From NCBI GenBank assembly GCA_015064895.1, contig SVRI01000011.1, forward strand, positions 1-64,000: a stretch of DNA of 64,000 nt, read 5' to 3'. Source of the DNA: Oscillospiraceae bacterium (GTDB lineage: Bacteria > Bacillota > Clostridia > Oscillospirales > CAG-382). The position numbers and the translations under genes are program-made. The notes below the pieces were generated by a model, which did not search any database, was not told where the DNA came from, and saw only the letters and a list, made by a program, of their open reading frames with translations. Positions 43,144 through 51,732 of this stretch are shown here, one piece after another (position 1 is the stretch's first letter; each line of letters begins with the position of its first letter).

Positions 43144-43173
43144 AACTATATAAAATTTTTATTTTATATAGTT
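43144..43173. repeat. 13-bp AT-rich perfect inverted repeat
   Basis: Arms AACTATATAAAAT (43144-43156) and ATTTTATATAGTT (43161-43173) around TTTT. A possible minus-strand promoter, TTGGAT (43193-43188), 17 bp, TATATA (43170-43165), overlaps the right arm. It has no terminator-like T-tract on either side. It may be an operator or a weak terminator for the gene ending at 43217. Confidence 0.5.
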
Positions 43174-43216
43174 AGATATGTATTTATATCCAAACTACAA
43201 TCAATCCCCTTTGTTC

Positions 43217-43921
43217 TTATGCCCTGAGAATTGATCCGATATCGTACAGTTCTTTATCACACAAGCTGATAATGTCAACATTATGAAAATCACAAAATTC
43301 TTTTATTGATTTATAATCGGGATGTTTTTTAACATTACCATTAAATGCAAGAATGTTTTTTTCTATAAGTCCGCAGCAACCGCCGATGAAACCGTAATTA
43401 TATCCATAAAGCTTGACATATCCTTTATGAACTTTAAGAACATCTATCCCCTTGCTGTTGCAATTTTTTAAAATATCCTCATCTTCTGTAATTATGGCAT
43501 TATCTGAAACTATGCAAATTGAACATTTGGCATATCCTTGCTTTGTATTAATTACATTTATCCCGTTTTCTTCGGCAAATCTAATAATTTCATTAGCCGT
43601 ATGACGCTTATTACACACAAGATAATTTCCAAAGCCGGCACAATTAAATGTTATATCATACGGATATTTATAAACAAAACCGTTTGTGTCATCTCTGATG
43701 CAGACAGTTTTTGAATCAGCAAATGTGAACATATTGTTAACACACGAATCAACAAACCAGGTATCTTTAACCTTAAGTGCAAACATATCCGGATGTGCAG
43801 AAACGGCTTCATCAAATCCTTTCTGCTTATCTAACTTTATAAGCTTGTATCCTAATTCATTAAGCTTAATCTCGCTTTCTATGTAAATTCGCGAGTCTAC
43901 TATAAGAATTTTTTTATCCAT
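43217..43921 (-). CDS. DUF6873-family protein
   Basis: 234 aa from ATG at 43921, whose first 8 bp overlap the end of radA. A soluble protein with several short repeats of the ILIVDSRI/ILKVHKGY type and a Cys-Cys pair in FIGGCCGLI (about 190). It resembles the uncharacterised DUF6873 family, which I recall as a GME-fold relative. No catalytic assignment is possible. Coupled to radA, so expressed with it. Confidence 0.65.
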   Translation of the reverse strand: MDKKILIVDSRIYIESEIKLNELGYKLIKLDKQKGFDEAVSAHPDMFALKVKDTWFVDSCVNNMFTFADSKTVCIRDDTNGFVYKYPYDITFNCAGFGNYLVCNKRHTANEIIRFAEENGINVINTKQGYAKCSICIVSDNAIITEDEDILKNCNSKGIDVLKVHKGYVKLYGYNYGFIGGCCGLIEKNILAFNGNVKKHPDYKSIKEFCDFHNVDIISLCDKELYDIGSILRA

Positions 43922-45311
43922 TGTTGTTACCAAACAATTTAAGACAATCAAACAGACTTCTTACAGGAATAATCTCCGCCTTTCCTTTAAGCTGTTCGAT
44001 TTTAGATTTTGAACGTTCGTAATTCTTCATAGGAATTACTATTTTTGTAAATCCAAGTCTTACGGCTTCTCTGACTCTCTGTTCGACGTTTCCTACGGCT
44101 CTGCATTCGCCTGCAAGACCTATTTCGCCAATGGCTATAAGTTTATCCTCGATTACAATATCGCGAAAACTCGAAACTATTGCAAGACAGGCGGCAAGGT
44201 CGCTGGAAGGCTCATCCACTCTGAGTCCGCCGACAATGTTCAGGAATATATCGCTCGCCGAAAGATTTATACCCAATCTTTTTTCGAGAACTGCACTTAA
44301 AAGCGATAATCTGTTATAATCAAAGCCTGTCGCCGAACGTTTGGGAACAGGATATGTGGTTTTTGTAACCAGTGCCTGAATCTCGGCAAGTATTGGTCTT
44401 GTGCCTTCCATTACACAGAAAGTACAACTTCCCGATGCGTTAATATGTCTTTGTGACAAAAGGTATTCAGATGGATTATCAACCTCACAAAGACCCTCGG
44501 AATCCATTTCAAACATGCCGATTTCATTTGTAGATCCAAATCTGTTTTTAACAGCTCTTAGTGTTCTGTAGCTATACTGTTTTTCACCATCAAAATACAG
44601 AACGGTGTCAACCATATGCTCAAGAATTTTAGGACCTGCTATGCCGCCGTCTTTGTTTACATGACCGACAATAATTACAGACATTCCGCCTGATTTTGCA
44701 AGTCTTATAAGCTTTGTAGCTGCATTTCTGACCTGAGTAACACTGCCCGGTGCTGTAGAAGAATTATCATCCGTAAGTGTCTGAATCGAGTCTATTACAA
44801 GCACAGAAGGACTGACAATATCTGCTTCAGAAATGATCTCGTCAACATCTGTTTCGGAATAAATAAGAATATTTTCGCTGTTTACGCCAAGACGTTTTGC
44901 ACGAAGTTTAATCTGCGACGGAGATTCTTCACCCGTAACATATAGTAACTTGCAGCTATCTCCCAAAAGGCCGCAAACCTGAAGTAAAAGAGTTGATTTG
45001 CCGACACCCGGCTCACCGGAAAGTAATGTGACAGATCCTTCAACAATGCCGCCGCCGAGAACTCTGTCAAACTCGTTCATTCCTGTTTTGATTCGTTCAC
45101 TGTCATCGTAGCTTATGCTGTCAATCTTTTTGGACAAGGACTCGGCATGTGTTCTTTTTGTAATGGTGCCTTTTGAAAAAGCAGGCTCGTTGTTAGAAAC
45201 AATCACCTGCTCTTCAATGCTGTTCCATGTGCCGCAAGCAGGACATTTCCCGAACCACTTAGACGTAATATTTCCACATTCGTTACAAACAAATTCGCTT
45301 TTCGACTTCAT
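43914..45311 (-). CDS. radA: DNA repair protein RadA/Sms
   Basis: 465 aa. Branch-migration helicase of recombination. Zinc finger CNECGNITSKWFGKCPACG (about 9-27), Walker A GEPGVGKST (about 95-103), the RadA motif KNRFGSTNEIG (about 255) and the C-terminal Lon-protease-like domain (GLRVDEPSSDLAACLAI, GEIGLAGECRAV). Follows the cwlD-like gene by 11 bp. Confidence 0.96.
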   Translation of the reverse strand: MKSKSEFVCNECGNITSKWFGKCPACGTWNSIEEQVIVSNNEPAFSKGTITKRTHAESLSKKIDSISYDDSERIKTGMNEFDRVLGGGIVEGSVTLLSGEPGVGKSTLLLQVCGLLGDSCKLLYVTGEESPSQIKLRAKRLGVNSENILIYSETDVDEIISEADIVSPSVLVIDSIQTLTDDNSSTAPGSVTQVRNAATKLIRLAKSGGMSVIIVGHVNKDGGIAGPKILEHMVDTVLYFDGEKQYSYRTLRAVKNRFGSTNEIGMFEMDSEGLCEVDNPSEYLLSQRHINASGSCTFCVMEGTRPILAEIQALVTKTTYPVPKRSATGFDYNRLSLLSAVLEKRLGINLSASDIFLNIVGGLRVDEPSSDLAACLAIVSSFRDIVIEDKLIAIGEIGLAGECRAVGNVEQRVREAVRLGFTKIVIPMKNYERSKSKIEQLKGKAEIIPVRSLFDCLKLFGNNNG

Positions 45312-45322
45312 TTATTTTCCTT

Positions 45323-46075
45323 TCATGCAAGAGATGTATTATCCGTTGCAAAATGCTCAATTAGAGATTTAAATATTATAAAGGCAATTTTTTTCTGATA
45401 ATCCTCATTTGAAAGAAGTCCCTCTTCCCTACTGTTGGATAAAAAACCACATTCAACAAGAACGGCCGGACATTTAAGAGCATCAAGAACATAAATGCTT
45501 TTTACCGCTTCTTTTGTTTTTCTGTTGTTATCAGGTTGAAGAAACATTTTATTATTGGACTGAATACTGTCGGCAATTATTTGACTGTTCTTATTGTTTG
45601 ATGAGTAATACACCTGAAGACCGAAGTATTTTTCCATAGGAAATTTATTTTGATGTATACTCACAAACAGCGGATTATCGTACGCATTTGCAATTCTCAC
45701 ACGGTTACGCACGTCATGATACTTTTTCCTGTTTTCCTGTCCGGATTCATATAACAGTATGTCATCTTTCCTAGTCAACACACAGTCGGTATCAATAAAC
45801 ACAAAAAAATCGTGTATGTATTGAGAAATAGCAAGATTAATATCTTTTTCAAGCACCCCTGACACACCGACTGCACCACCGTCTTCCCCACCGTGACCGG
45901 GATCAATTACAACAACGGTATCGTTTACATCTGAATCATGGGAATTAGTTATAACGAAGGTTTCTTCATGAGGCGAAACGAAATACATTATCATACTGTA
46001 GAATGCACAAACAAAGCATGTGCACAAAACAATTCCGATAACACCGATATAATCAACGAAGGTCTGTCTCTTCAT
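45323..46075 (-). CDS. cwlD: N-acetylmuramoyl-L-alanine amidase, CwlD-like
   Basis: 250 aa. An N-terminal membrane anchor or signal (about 10-32) is followed by Amidase_3: VVIDPGHGGEDGG (zinc His and Glu), LTRKDD, RVRIANAYDNPLFVSIHQN (second His) and VLVECGFLSN (catalytic Glu). Length and layout match CwlD, which with PdaA makes muramic-delta-lactam in spore cortex; this fits the yabP/yabQ genes. A vegetative amidase of the same family cannot be excluded. Confidence 0.85.
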   Translation of the reverse strand: MKRQTFVDYIGVIGIVLCTCFVCAFYSMIMYFVSPHEETFVITNSHDSDVNDTVVVIDPGHGGEDGGAVGVSGVLEKDINLAISQYIHDFFVFIDTDCVLTRKDDILLYESGQENRKKYHDVRNRVRIANAYDNPLFVSIHQNKFPMEKYFGLQVYYSSNNKNSQIIADSIQSNNKMFLQPDNNRKTKEAVKSIYVLDALKCPAVLVECGFLSNSREEGLLSNEDYQKKIAFIIFKSLIEHFATDNTSLA

Positions 46076-46122
46076 ATAATCACCCTATTGAAAACTTATT
46101 TAGCAGACCTTTGTTTTTACCC

Positions 46123-46152
46123 TTTATAATATATTATTCACTTATAAAGCAA
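46123..46152 (-). promoter_or_regulatory. Possible promoter of the cwlD-radA-DUF6873 unit
   Basis: TTGCTT (46152-46147), 18-bp spacer, TATAAA (46128-46123). The spacing and hexamers are only fair. Confidence 0.4.
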
Positions 46153-46767
46153 TTATTTCTTATTGCCCTTCTTTTCTTTCGGTGCTGTATTAACATGAAC
46201 CTTGCCATTGAACGCAAGATAATAAACAATACCCGAAACCAATGGAAGAAAGACAAGACAAATCGCAAAAATCAGATACTTGTCACTCATAAATACAAGT
46301 GCATCGCTACCTTTAAGTACAACTGACGACTGTGTAACTTTATCATATCCGCGCCATACAAGACCCGAGTCAAATCCAAGATACATTCCCATAAGAAAAA
46401 ATCTGATAATAAATGTAAGAACGCTCTTTAATCCTTGAAGCTGAGCAGGAGATGTAACAAACTGAAGAATAACCTGAATCAGAACAACAATAATTGTAGG
46501 AATATATGAAACAAGAGAATAAACAAAGCCAGTCATGGGACTGCCGTTAATTCGTCCCGCATTATGAGAAACGCAGTCCTTCTGACCGTCTTCGATAACG
46601 GCATATCCAACAAGGGAAAAATAAAACAAGCTTGCAAATAACGAAGCAAAAATCAGCATATTTCCCTTAAAAGGACTGACAACAAACAAACCGAGCAAAG
46701 ACATGGCAAACTGATAGACAAACAACTTCCCTATCATTCCGCTCTTCTGTCTAATAATTTCTCTCAT
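46153..46767 (-). CDS. Membrane protein of unknown function
   Basis: 204 aa. Five hydrophobic segments (about 15-35, 40-60, 85-110, 120-140, 170-190) and a lysine-rich C-terminus. ATG at 46767 has GGGAGGA upstream; the longer frame would start inside that RBS. No family recognised. It is separate from the following cwlD unit but has no clear terminator, so read-through is possible. Confidence 0.6.
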   Translation of the reverse strand: MREIIRQKSGMIGKLFVYQFAMSLLGLFVVSPFKGNMLIFASLFASLFYFSLVGYAVIEDGQKDCVSHNAGRINGSPMTGFVYSLVSYIPTIIVVLIQVILQFVTSPAQLQGLKSVLTFIIRFFLMGMYLGFDSGLVWRGYDKVTQSSVVLKGSDALVFMSDKYLIFAICLVFLPLVSGIVYYLAFNGKVHVNTAPKEKKGNKK

Positions 46768-46791
46768 TTTACAAAATCCTCCCAAAAAGTA

Positions 46792-46820
46792 TTTAAAAAA
46801 ATAAAAATATGTGTTATAAT
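46792..46820 (+). promoter_or_regulatory. Promoter of the xerC-like gene
   Basis: TTTAAA (weak -35, 46792-46797), 17-bp spacer, TATAAT (46815-46820) with TGT extended -10. Confidence 0.65.
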
Positions 46821-46846
46821 ATAAAAAAACGCAAAGGAAGTATTCA

Positions 46847-47857
46847 ATGCAGGATTACAGTGATGCACCGTCCCTTGTGCGAAAATACTTGAATTACAAG
46901 GACACGGCTCAAAACCGTTCACAAAAAACAGTTTTCCAGTATTATCACGATCTGAGAACCTTTTCGAGATTCTTACTGGTTTATAAAATACCGGATAAGT
47001 ACTCGTCTGCCGAATTTAGCGAGATACCTTTTTCGGACATGACTGACGATATGCTTTTAAAGGTTACGTCAAACGATATTTATGAGTTTATCTCATACTG
47101 TTCAAGAACGCTCGATAACGGCGTTTCGGCACGTCACAGAAAGCTGTCATGTATTAGAACGTTCTATAAATATCTGTCAAAAACTCTTCTTGTTATCAAG
47201 GAGAATCCCGCTGAAGCAATAGATTCGCCGAAAACACCAAAAAAACTGCCAAAGTATCTGTCGCTTGATGAATCAAAGCAGCTTTTATCTTCAGTAAGCG
47301 GAAGTAATGCTATAAGAGATTATTGTATAATCACATTGTTTTTAAACTGCGGAATGCGTGTTTCTGAGCTTGTTGGTATTGATCTATCTCATATCAGCGA
47401 TGATTTTTCAACAGTCAACGTAACCGGTAAAGGCAGTAAAGAAAGACTTATTTATCTCAATGATGCATGCAAAAGTGCACTTGAAGCATATCTCAAGGTT
47501 CGTCCCAAGGATGCAAAGCACAAGGACAGAAACGCATTGTTCATTTCCCGTAACAAAAACAGACTAAGTGTTCAGTCGGTTCAGCTTTTGATTTACAAGC
47601 ATTTAAAAGCTGCAGGACTCGGCAACAGAAATATGTCTGTACACAAACTGAGACATACCGCCGCAACGCTCATGTATCAATACGGCAAAACCGATGTCAG
47701 AGTACTCAAAGACATACTCGGTCATGAGCAATTGTCAACAACACAGATATATACCCATGTAAACAACGAAATGATACGTGAAGCCGTCAACGAAAATCCC
47801 CTTGCAGGAATTAAACCACAAAAGGTTCATACCAAAAACGACAATAATGAAGATTAG
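46847..47857 (+). CDS. XerC/D-like tyrosine recombinase
   Basis: 336 aa. SAM-like N-terminal DNA-binding domain (about 5-115) and a complete catalytic domain: Arg171 (CGMRVSEL), Lys in TGKGSKER (195-200), His266 and Arg269 (HKLRHTAAT), His293 (LGHEQLS) and Tyr302 (IYTHV). Possibly the chromosome-dimer resolvase partner, but Xer-like integrases look the same; no attachment site or cargo is evident. It is about 30 residues longer than classical XerC. AAAGGAAG precedes the ATG. Confidence 0.88.
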   Translation: MQDYSDAPSLVRKYLNYKDTAQNRSQKTVFQYYHDLRTFSRFLLVYKIPDKYSSAEFSEIPFSDMTDDMLLKVTSNDIYEFISYCSRTLDNGVSARHRKLSCIRTFYKYLSKTLLVIKENPAEAIDSPKTPKKLPKYLSLDESKQLLSSVSGSNAIRDYCIITLFLNCGMRVSELVGIDLSHISDDFSTVNVTGKGSKERLIYLNDACKSALEAYLKVRPKDAKHKDRNALFISRNKNRLSVQSVQLLIYKHLKAAGLGNRNMSVHKLRHTAATLMYQYGKTDVRVLKDILGHEQLSTTQIYTHVNNEMIREAVNENPLAGIKPQKVHTKNDNNED

Positions 47858-47885
47858 TGCCCAAAAAGGCACTTTTCTTTTTTAT
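47856..47885 (+). terminator. Terminator overlapping the xerC-like stop
   Basis: 6-bp stem AGTGCC/GGCACT with CAAAAA loop and TTTTCTTTTTT. The stem begins inside the stop codon. Confidence 0.82.
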
Positions 47886-48862
47886 CCGCGGTCTTCAAAG
47901 ACGGGTTCGTCATCATCGGAAGAATCATCTTCATCACTTTCTTCGGGATAGAAAGGATCAATCATATACTTTTTAATAACAGGCCATGAAGCATAACCCG
48001 AAATAAACATTACAAGTCCCAGAGTAAGAATAATCGGGAAAATAATGCCTATGGGGATATAAAGCAAAAGAAGCAGGAAATTCAAGAAAAGTACAAAAAT
48101 GATACCGAAAAATGCCGCAAGATTCCTCTTTAATCCAAGGAAAGTAAGTAAGAATGCGTCCTTGAGAATCTTATAGAAAGACAGGTCGAAGGTGATAGAT
48201 ATAGTATAAATATAGAATCTCATTATAAAGTATAATGCACAGAGGAACAGAGCAAAATACGTCATTAAACTGTTGAAGAATCCGGGCATACTAAGCCAGA
48301 AAGTGTAATCATAGAACAGAATAAAGCAGAACAATAAATCTATGATTCCGAGAAGAGTCGCCTGCTTCCAATTACGCTTAATTGCACCGAAATAATCTGA
48401 AATAAGAAAAACAGGATCTCCTCGGTTATAAGCTCTTATTACATAAGCTGCACCGGCATTTGAAATACCAAAGGTTAAAATAAACAATGCAGCAATGCCG
48501 AAACAAATATATGTTCCAACCGAAGGAACTGTAGCATCAGCATTAATATTGCTGACAAAAGGATATATAGAAGAAAGAACCGGTGACTCGGAAACCTGCC
48601 AAAAGCCATAGAAAGCTGCATTCATCGGAGAAGAAACAACTGAAACAGGAGTTCTTAACGCAAAAGCTAAAAACAAAAACAAAACTGGCAAATTAACAAA
48701 GGAGTATAATAAGCTTAAATTTGAAATGTTCCAGAATTTTCTTCCGAGCATTACAAAAAAGCCTTTGAAATTGGTTGGAATTTCCGCAAATTCATCATCT
48801 TTTGTGATAGGTTTGGGAGTAAATAATTTAAATAATCGGTTCTTCTTATTACTGTCTTTCAT
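47882..48862 (-). CDS. DUF624/YesL-like membrane protein
   Basis: 326 aa from the ATG at 48862 (AGGGTGG upstream). The longer open frame to 49126 contains the promoter at 48917-48944 and part of the xerD gene, so it is rejected. Five to six helices (about 55-75, 120-145, 170-195, 205-230, 250-285) fit DUF624; the C-terminus is very acidic (EESDEDDSSDDDEPVFED). DUF624 proteins often lie near sugar transporters, but none is here. Function unknown. Confidence 0.72.
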   Translation of the reverse strand: MKDSNKKNRLFKLFTPKPITKDDEFAEIPTNFKGFFVMLGRKFWNISNLSLLYSFVNLPVLFLFLAFALRTPVSVVSSPMNAAFYGFWQVSESPVLSSIYPFVSNINADATVPSVGTYICFGIAALFILTFGISNAGAAYVIRAYNRGDPVFLISDYFGAIKRNWKQATLLGIIDLLFCFILFYDYTFWLSMPGFFNSLMTYFALFLCALYFIMRFYIYTISITFDLSFYKILKDAFLLTFLGLKRNLAAFFGIIFVLFLNFLLLLLYIPIGIIFPIILTLGLVMFISGYASWPVIKKYMIDPFYPEESDEDDSSDDDEPVFEDRG

Positions 48863-48916
48863 TAAAAACCACCCTAAAAGAATAAAAAAATAATAGATAT
48901 GCAAATTAACATACCT

Positions 48917-48944
48917 ATTATAATTAAATAATATTAACTTGTAA
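48917..48944 (-). promoter_or_regulatory. Promoter of the DUF624-like gene
   Basis: TTACAA (48944-48939), 16-bp spacer, TATAAT (48922-48917), in the 112-bp gap behind the xerD-like gene. Confidence 0.65.
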
Positions 48945-48974
48945 TGAAATTTGTTGCAAATAAATGTAACACAA

Positions 48975-49871
48975 TTACTTGGCACGGTGATTAAATTTGA
49001 TATATGAAGTATCGGTTTTACTTTTGATAAAGTTTGTATAAACCATAGTCGAAGAAATATCGGCATGACCGAGAATCTTCTTAATATCATTAATATCGGC
49101 ACCGTTTTCAAGAAGATGTGTTGCAAAGGAATGACGAAGAGTATGTGGTGTAATGGATTTTCGTATTCCGGATATATCAGCGTAAATCTTAAGCAGCTTC
49201 CAAAAGCCCTGACGTGTCATTCTTTCACCGTTAACATTGACAAATAGAGCTTGTTCGTTAGGATTAAGAACAAAGAAACAACGTGCTTTATTGATATAGT
49301 CTTCAATCGCCTTAACAGCCTCGGGGTACAACACTATAACTCTGTTATTAGCAGAGGTGGACCCTTTACAACTGATACAGTGCATCCTTACGTTAAAATC
49401 CGAAACATTAAGACTGAGAAGTTCGCTAACCTTCATACCGGTAGCATAAAGAAGCTCAAGCATGGCTCTATCACGTTTCCCTTTAAAATCGGAAGAATCA
49501 GGAGCTGCAAGAAGTCTGTCAATTTCATCTTCGGTAAGTATTTCAAAATATTTCTTTTCAACCTTATCGTTTTTTACTTCAGCCGCAGGATTAGAATTAC
49601 ACTGATTAGTAGCAACAAGAAACTTATAAAACGTACGTATCGAAGACATACAGCGGGATACAGTAGCAACAGACTTCCCCTGATTTACAAGAAAGTCCTT
49701 ATACAAAGAAATATCTTCAAAACAAGCACAATCAAAATTTTTTTTATTCAATTCCAAAAAATCGCCAAAAGCGCCAATATCACGTTTATAGGCAGAAAGC
49801 GTATTTGAAGAAACCTTTTTATTATCATTCAGATAAGTTAAAAAGGCTTCAATTATTTCAATATTATTCAT
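48975..49871 (-). CDS. XerD-like tyrosine recombinase with Lys in place of catalytic Arg I
   Basis: 298 aa, the classical XerD length. The N-terminal domain is at about 1-95. Catalytic set: Lys169 ([10 protein letters not shown]), His243 and Arg246 ([11 protein letters not shown]), His269 (LGHADISST), Tyr278 (VYTNF). The position normally held by Arg I reads GMKVSELL, with Lys147 encoded AAG at 49433-49431, so the first catalytic Arg is replaced. The fold and other motifs are intact and there is no frameshift, so activity may be reduced or altered rather than absent. It lies 11 bp downstream of proC. Confidence 0.88.
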   Translation of the reverse strand: MNNIEIIEAFLTYLNDNKKVSSNTLSAYKRDIGAFGDFLELNKKNFDCACFEDISLYKDFLVNQGKSVATVSRCMSSIRTFYKFLVATNQCNSNPAAEVKNDKVEKKYFEILTEDEIDRLLAAPDSSDFKGKRDRAMLELLYATGMKVSELLSLNVSDFNVRMHCISCKGSTSANNRVIVLYPEAVKAIEDYINKARCFFVLNPNEQALFVNVNGERMTRQGFWKLLKIYADISGIRKSITPHTLRHSFATHLLENGADINDIKKILGHADISSTMVYTNFIKSKTDTSYIKFNHRAK

Positions 49872-49882
49872 AAAAACTCCGT

Positions 49883-50686
49883 TTATTTAGATAACTCGCC
49901 TGCTCTGTCGGTGCAGGCATCCATAGCCTTTGAAACAACATCATTAAAGTTATTGTCGTTAAAAGAAGAAATAGCGGCAAGTGTAGTACCGCCCGGTGAA
50001 GCAACCATTGAAATGAGCTCATCGGGTGTTTTTTTACTCTTGATGAGCATTTCGGCAGAACCTTTGATGGTCTGATAAACAAGCTCGGAGGCATTTTTCT
50101 CCGAAATGCCGTACTCAACGGCTTTGTCAATCATAGCTTTTGCAAGCAAATAAATATAAACAGGACTCGATGAATTAACGGAAATAACCTTATTCATAAG
50201 CTCTTCATCAAGCGAGCAAACGCATCCCGAAGCAGCAAATAAAGTACAGATTTTTGAGTAAGTCTTATCAGAAACGAGCGAATTTCTCGAAATGGCAGTA
50301 GCACCTACACCAATCATCAGAGGTGTGTTAGGCATAACTCTGACAACAGGACACTCGACTCCAAGCTTCGAACAAACATATTCACAGGAAATTCCCGCAG
50401 CAATCGAAATGAAGGTCTTTTTATCAAGATTATCAGTAACAGACGAAATGCTTTCGAGTAGACTCGGATAATCCTGCGGCTTAACCGCAAGCAAAATGTA
50501 GTCAGCACTATTGCATGCCTGCGAAAGCGATGTGCATTTATTTATACCGAGCTTTGCAAGTTCATCCGATTTAGCTTCGAATTTATCATAAACATATACA
50601 TCACATGCATTAACTCTGCCTGATGACGTGACAGATTTAATAATTGCCGATGCCATATTACCGGCACCGATAAAAGATATAATCAT
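49883..50686 (-). CDS. proC: Pyrroline-5-carboxylate reductase
   Basis: 267 aa. Last step of proline synthesis. NADP-binding start [13 protein letters not shown], then [21 protein letters not shown] and the C-terminal substrate helix with [12 protein letters not shown]. All family signatures are present. proA and proB are absent from the window. A unit with xerD is likely. Confidence 0.96.
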   Translation of the reverse strand: MIISFIGAGNMASAIIKSVTSSGRVNACDVYVYDKFEAKSDELAKLGINKCTSLSQACNSADYILLAVKPQDYPSLLESISSVTDNLDKKTFISIAAGISCEYVCSKLGVECPVVRVMPNTPLMIGVGATAISRNSLVSDKTYSKICTLFAASGCVCSLDEELMNKVISVNSSSPVYIYLLAKAMIDKAVEYGISEKNASELVYQTIKGSAEMLIKSKKTPDELISMVASPGGTTLAAISSFNDNNFNDVVSKAMDACTDRAGELSK

Positions 50687-50720
50687 TTTTTAAACATTCC
50701 TCTCATTGGGGTGCTTATAT

Positions 50721-50749
50721 ATGATAATACATTTTGATGATTATTTCAA
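50721..50749 (-). promoter_or_regulatory. Promoter of proC-xerD
   Basis: TTGAAA (50749-50744), 17-bp spacer, TATCAT (50726-50721). Confidence 0.65.
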
Positions 50750-50783
50750 GTAATAAAAAGAATTTTGATAATTTTTGTAAATC

Positions 50784-50889
50784 TTGACTACGTATTATGT
50801 AAACTATATTATGTAAACTTGTAAACCTAATTATGTAAATCAATATAATGTGTACGGACATCGTTTTTCAACCTACATATCGTAGTCAA
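50784..50889. repeat. 106-bp segment bounded by TTGACTACG/CGTAGTCAA inverted repeats
   Basis: Perfect 9-bp arms at 50784-50792 and 50881-50889 in the 341-bp gene-free stretch 50687-51027. The left arm supplies a -35: TTGACT (50784-50789), 17 bp, TATTAT (50807-50812). No ORF of note lies inside. The rest of the stretch holds the proC promoter on the left and the promoter at 50969 on the right; 50890-50968 shows nothing but AT-rich sequence. Confidence 0.5.
50798..50841 (+). repeat. Tandem 22-bp repeat with TGTAAAC half-sites
   Basis: Two adjacent 22-bp copies (50798-50819 and 50820-50841) agree at 17 of 22 positions. GTAAAC/T begins at 50799, 50813, 50821 and 50835, giving offsets of 14 within and 22 between copies. 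The 22-bp phasing (two helical turns) suits a tandem protein-binding site. Confidence 0.55.
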
Positions 50890-50968
50890 ATAATAACACA
50901 TTTTTTATTGTCATGGAAAATTTAACAGGATTTATGCAAAATAAACAACATATATATTTAAAACATTA

Positions 50969-50997
50969 TTGCAATGACAACGGTTTTGTGATATTAT
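50969..50997 (+). promoter_or_regulatory. Promoter of the 51028 operon
   Basis: TTGCAA (50969-50974), 17-bp spacer, TATTAT (50992-50997) with TGA extended -10. Confidence 0.78.
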
Positions 50998-51027
50998 TAT
51001 AATGTATTATTTTGTAAGGAGAGCACT

Positions 51028-51720
51028 ATGGAAGATTTAAAGCTTGAAGTCATCAGCCCTACCCTATCTGTTTATCAGAAAAAAGGCGTATTCTGCTATG
51101 GCACAGATGCGGTTCTTCTTGCAAAGTACGTTCTTAATAATTTCAAATCCATGAAGAACATGAAAATGTGTGATCTGTGTTCAGGCACAGGCATCATTCC
51201 TTTATTTATTTGTGATAATAACAAGGACATAAACGCTGTAGGCGTTGAGATTAACAAAGAGGCATGTGAAATTGCCGTCATGAGTGCTTCTGTCAGCGGT
51301 CTTTCGAACAGGTACTCACAAATTTATGCTGACATCAAAGAAGTAAAGAATTATTTTGAACCGGAAAGTTTTAACTTTATTACATGCAACCCTCCATATA
51401 TGACTGTAAACTCAGGTTATATGTGTGATGCCGATTACAAAACAATTGCGAGACACGAAATTTTATGTAACATAGATGACGTGTTTAAAGCTGCTTTCTA
51501 TTTGTTGAGAACCGGCGGTAATTTATTTATCGTGTACAGATCTGACCGTCTCTCTTCCCTTTTTAAAGCTGCTCATAACAATAGATTTGAAATCAAAGAT
51601 ATGGTTTGCATATCATCAGAAAATTTACCCTCCAATTGCAAGCTCATTCTTTGCAAGGCATCGAAAGATGCATCCGAAGGGTTGTCAATGAAAATATCTT
51701 CGGTTAATATTTTTTCATAA
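51028..51720 (+). CDS. TrmN6-like tRNA1(Val) adenine-N6 methyltransferase
   Basis: 230 aa. Rossmann methyltransferase with SAM motif LCSGTGIIPLF (about 50-60), VEINKEACEIA and the N6-adenine catalytic NPPYM (about 121-125). Belongs to the YfiC/TrmN6 group found as yabB in Bacillus. GGAGAG precedes the ATG. In Bacillus the neighbour is a GIY-YIG nuclease and rsmI; here it is a DUF5711 gene. Confidence 0.88.
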   Translation: MEDLKLEVISPTLSVYQKKGVFCYGTDAVLLAKYVLNNFKSMKNMKMCDLCSGTGIIPLFICDNNKDINAVGVEINKEACEIAVMSASVSGLSNRYSQIYADIKEVKNYFEPESFNFITCNPPYMTVNSGYMCDADYKTIARHEILCNIDDVFKAAFYLLRTGGNLFIVYRSDRLSSLFKAAHNNRFEIKDMVCISSENLPSNCKLILCKASKDASEGLSMKISSVNIFS

Positions 51721-51732
51721 CAGGAGTCAGAT

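Noticed and set aside
46847..49871. Two tyrosine recombinases as sign of an integrated element
   Set aside because: They face each other and lie among housekeeping genes, with no attachment-site repeats, phage, conjugation or cargo genes between or around them.
50793..50841. Possible CRISPR array
   Set aside because: The repeats are short (7-22 bp), adjacent and imperfect, without spacers of constant length and without cas genes.
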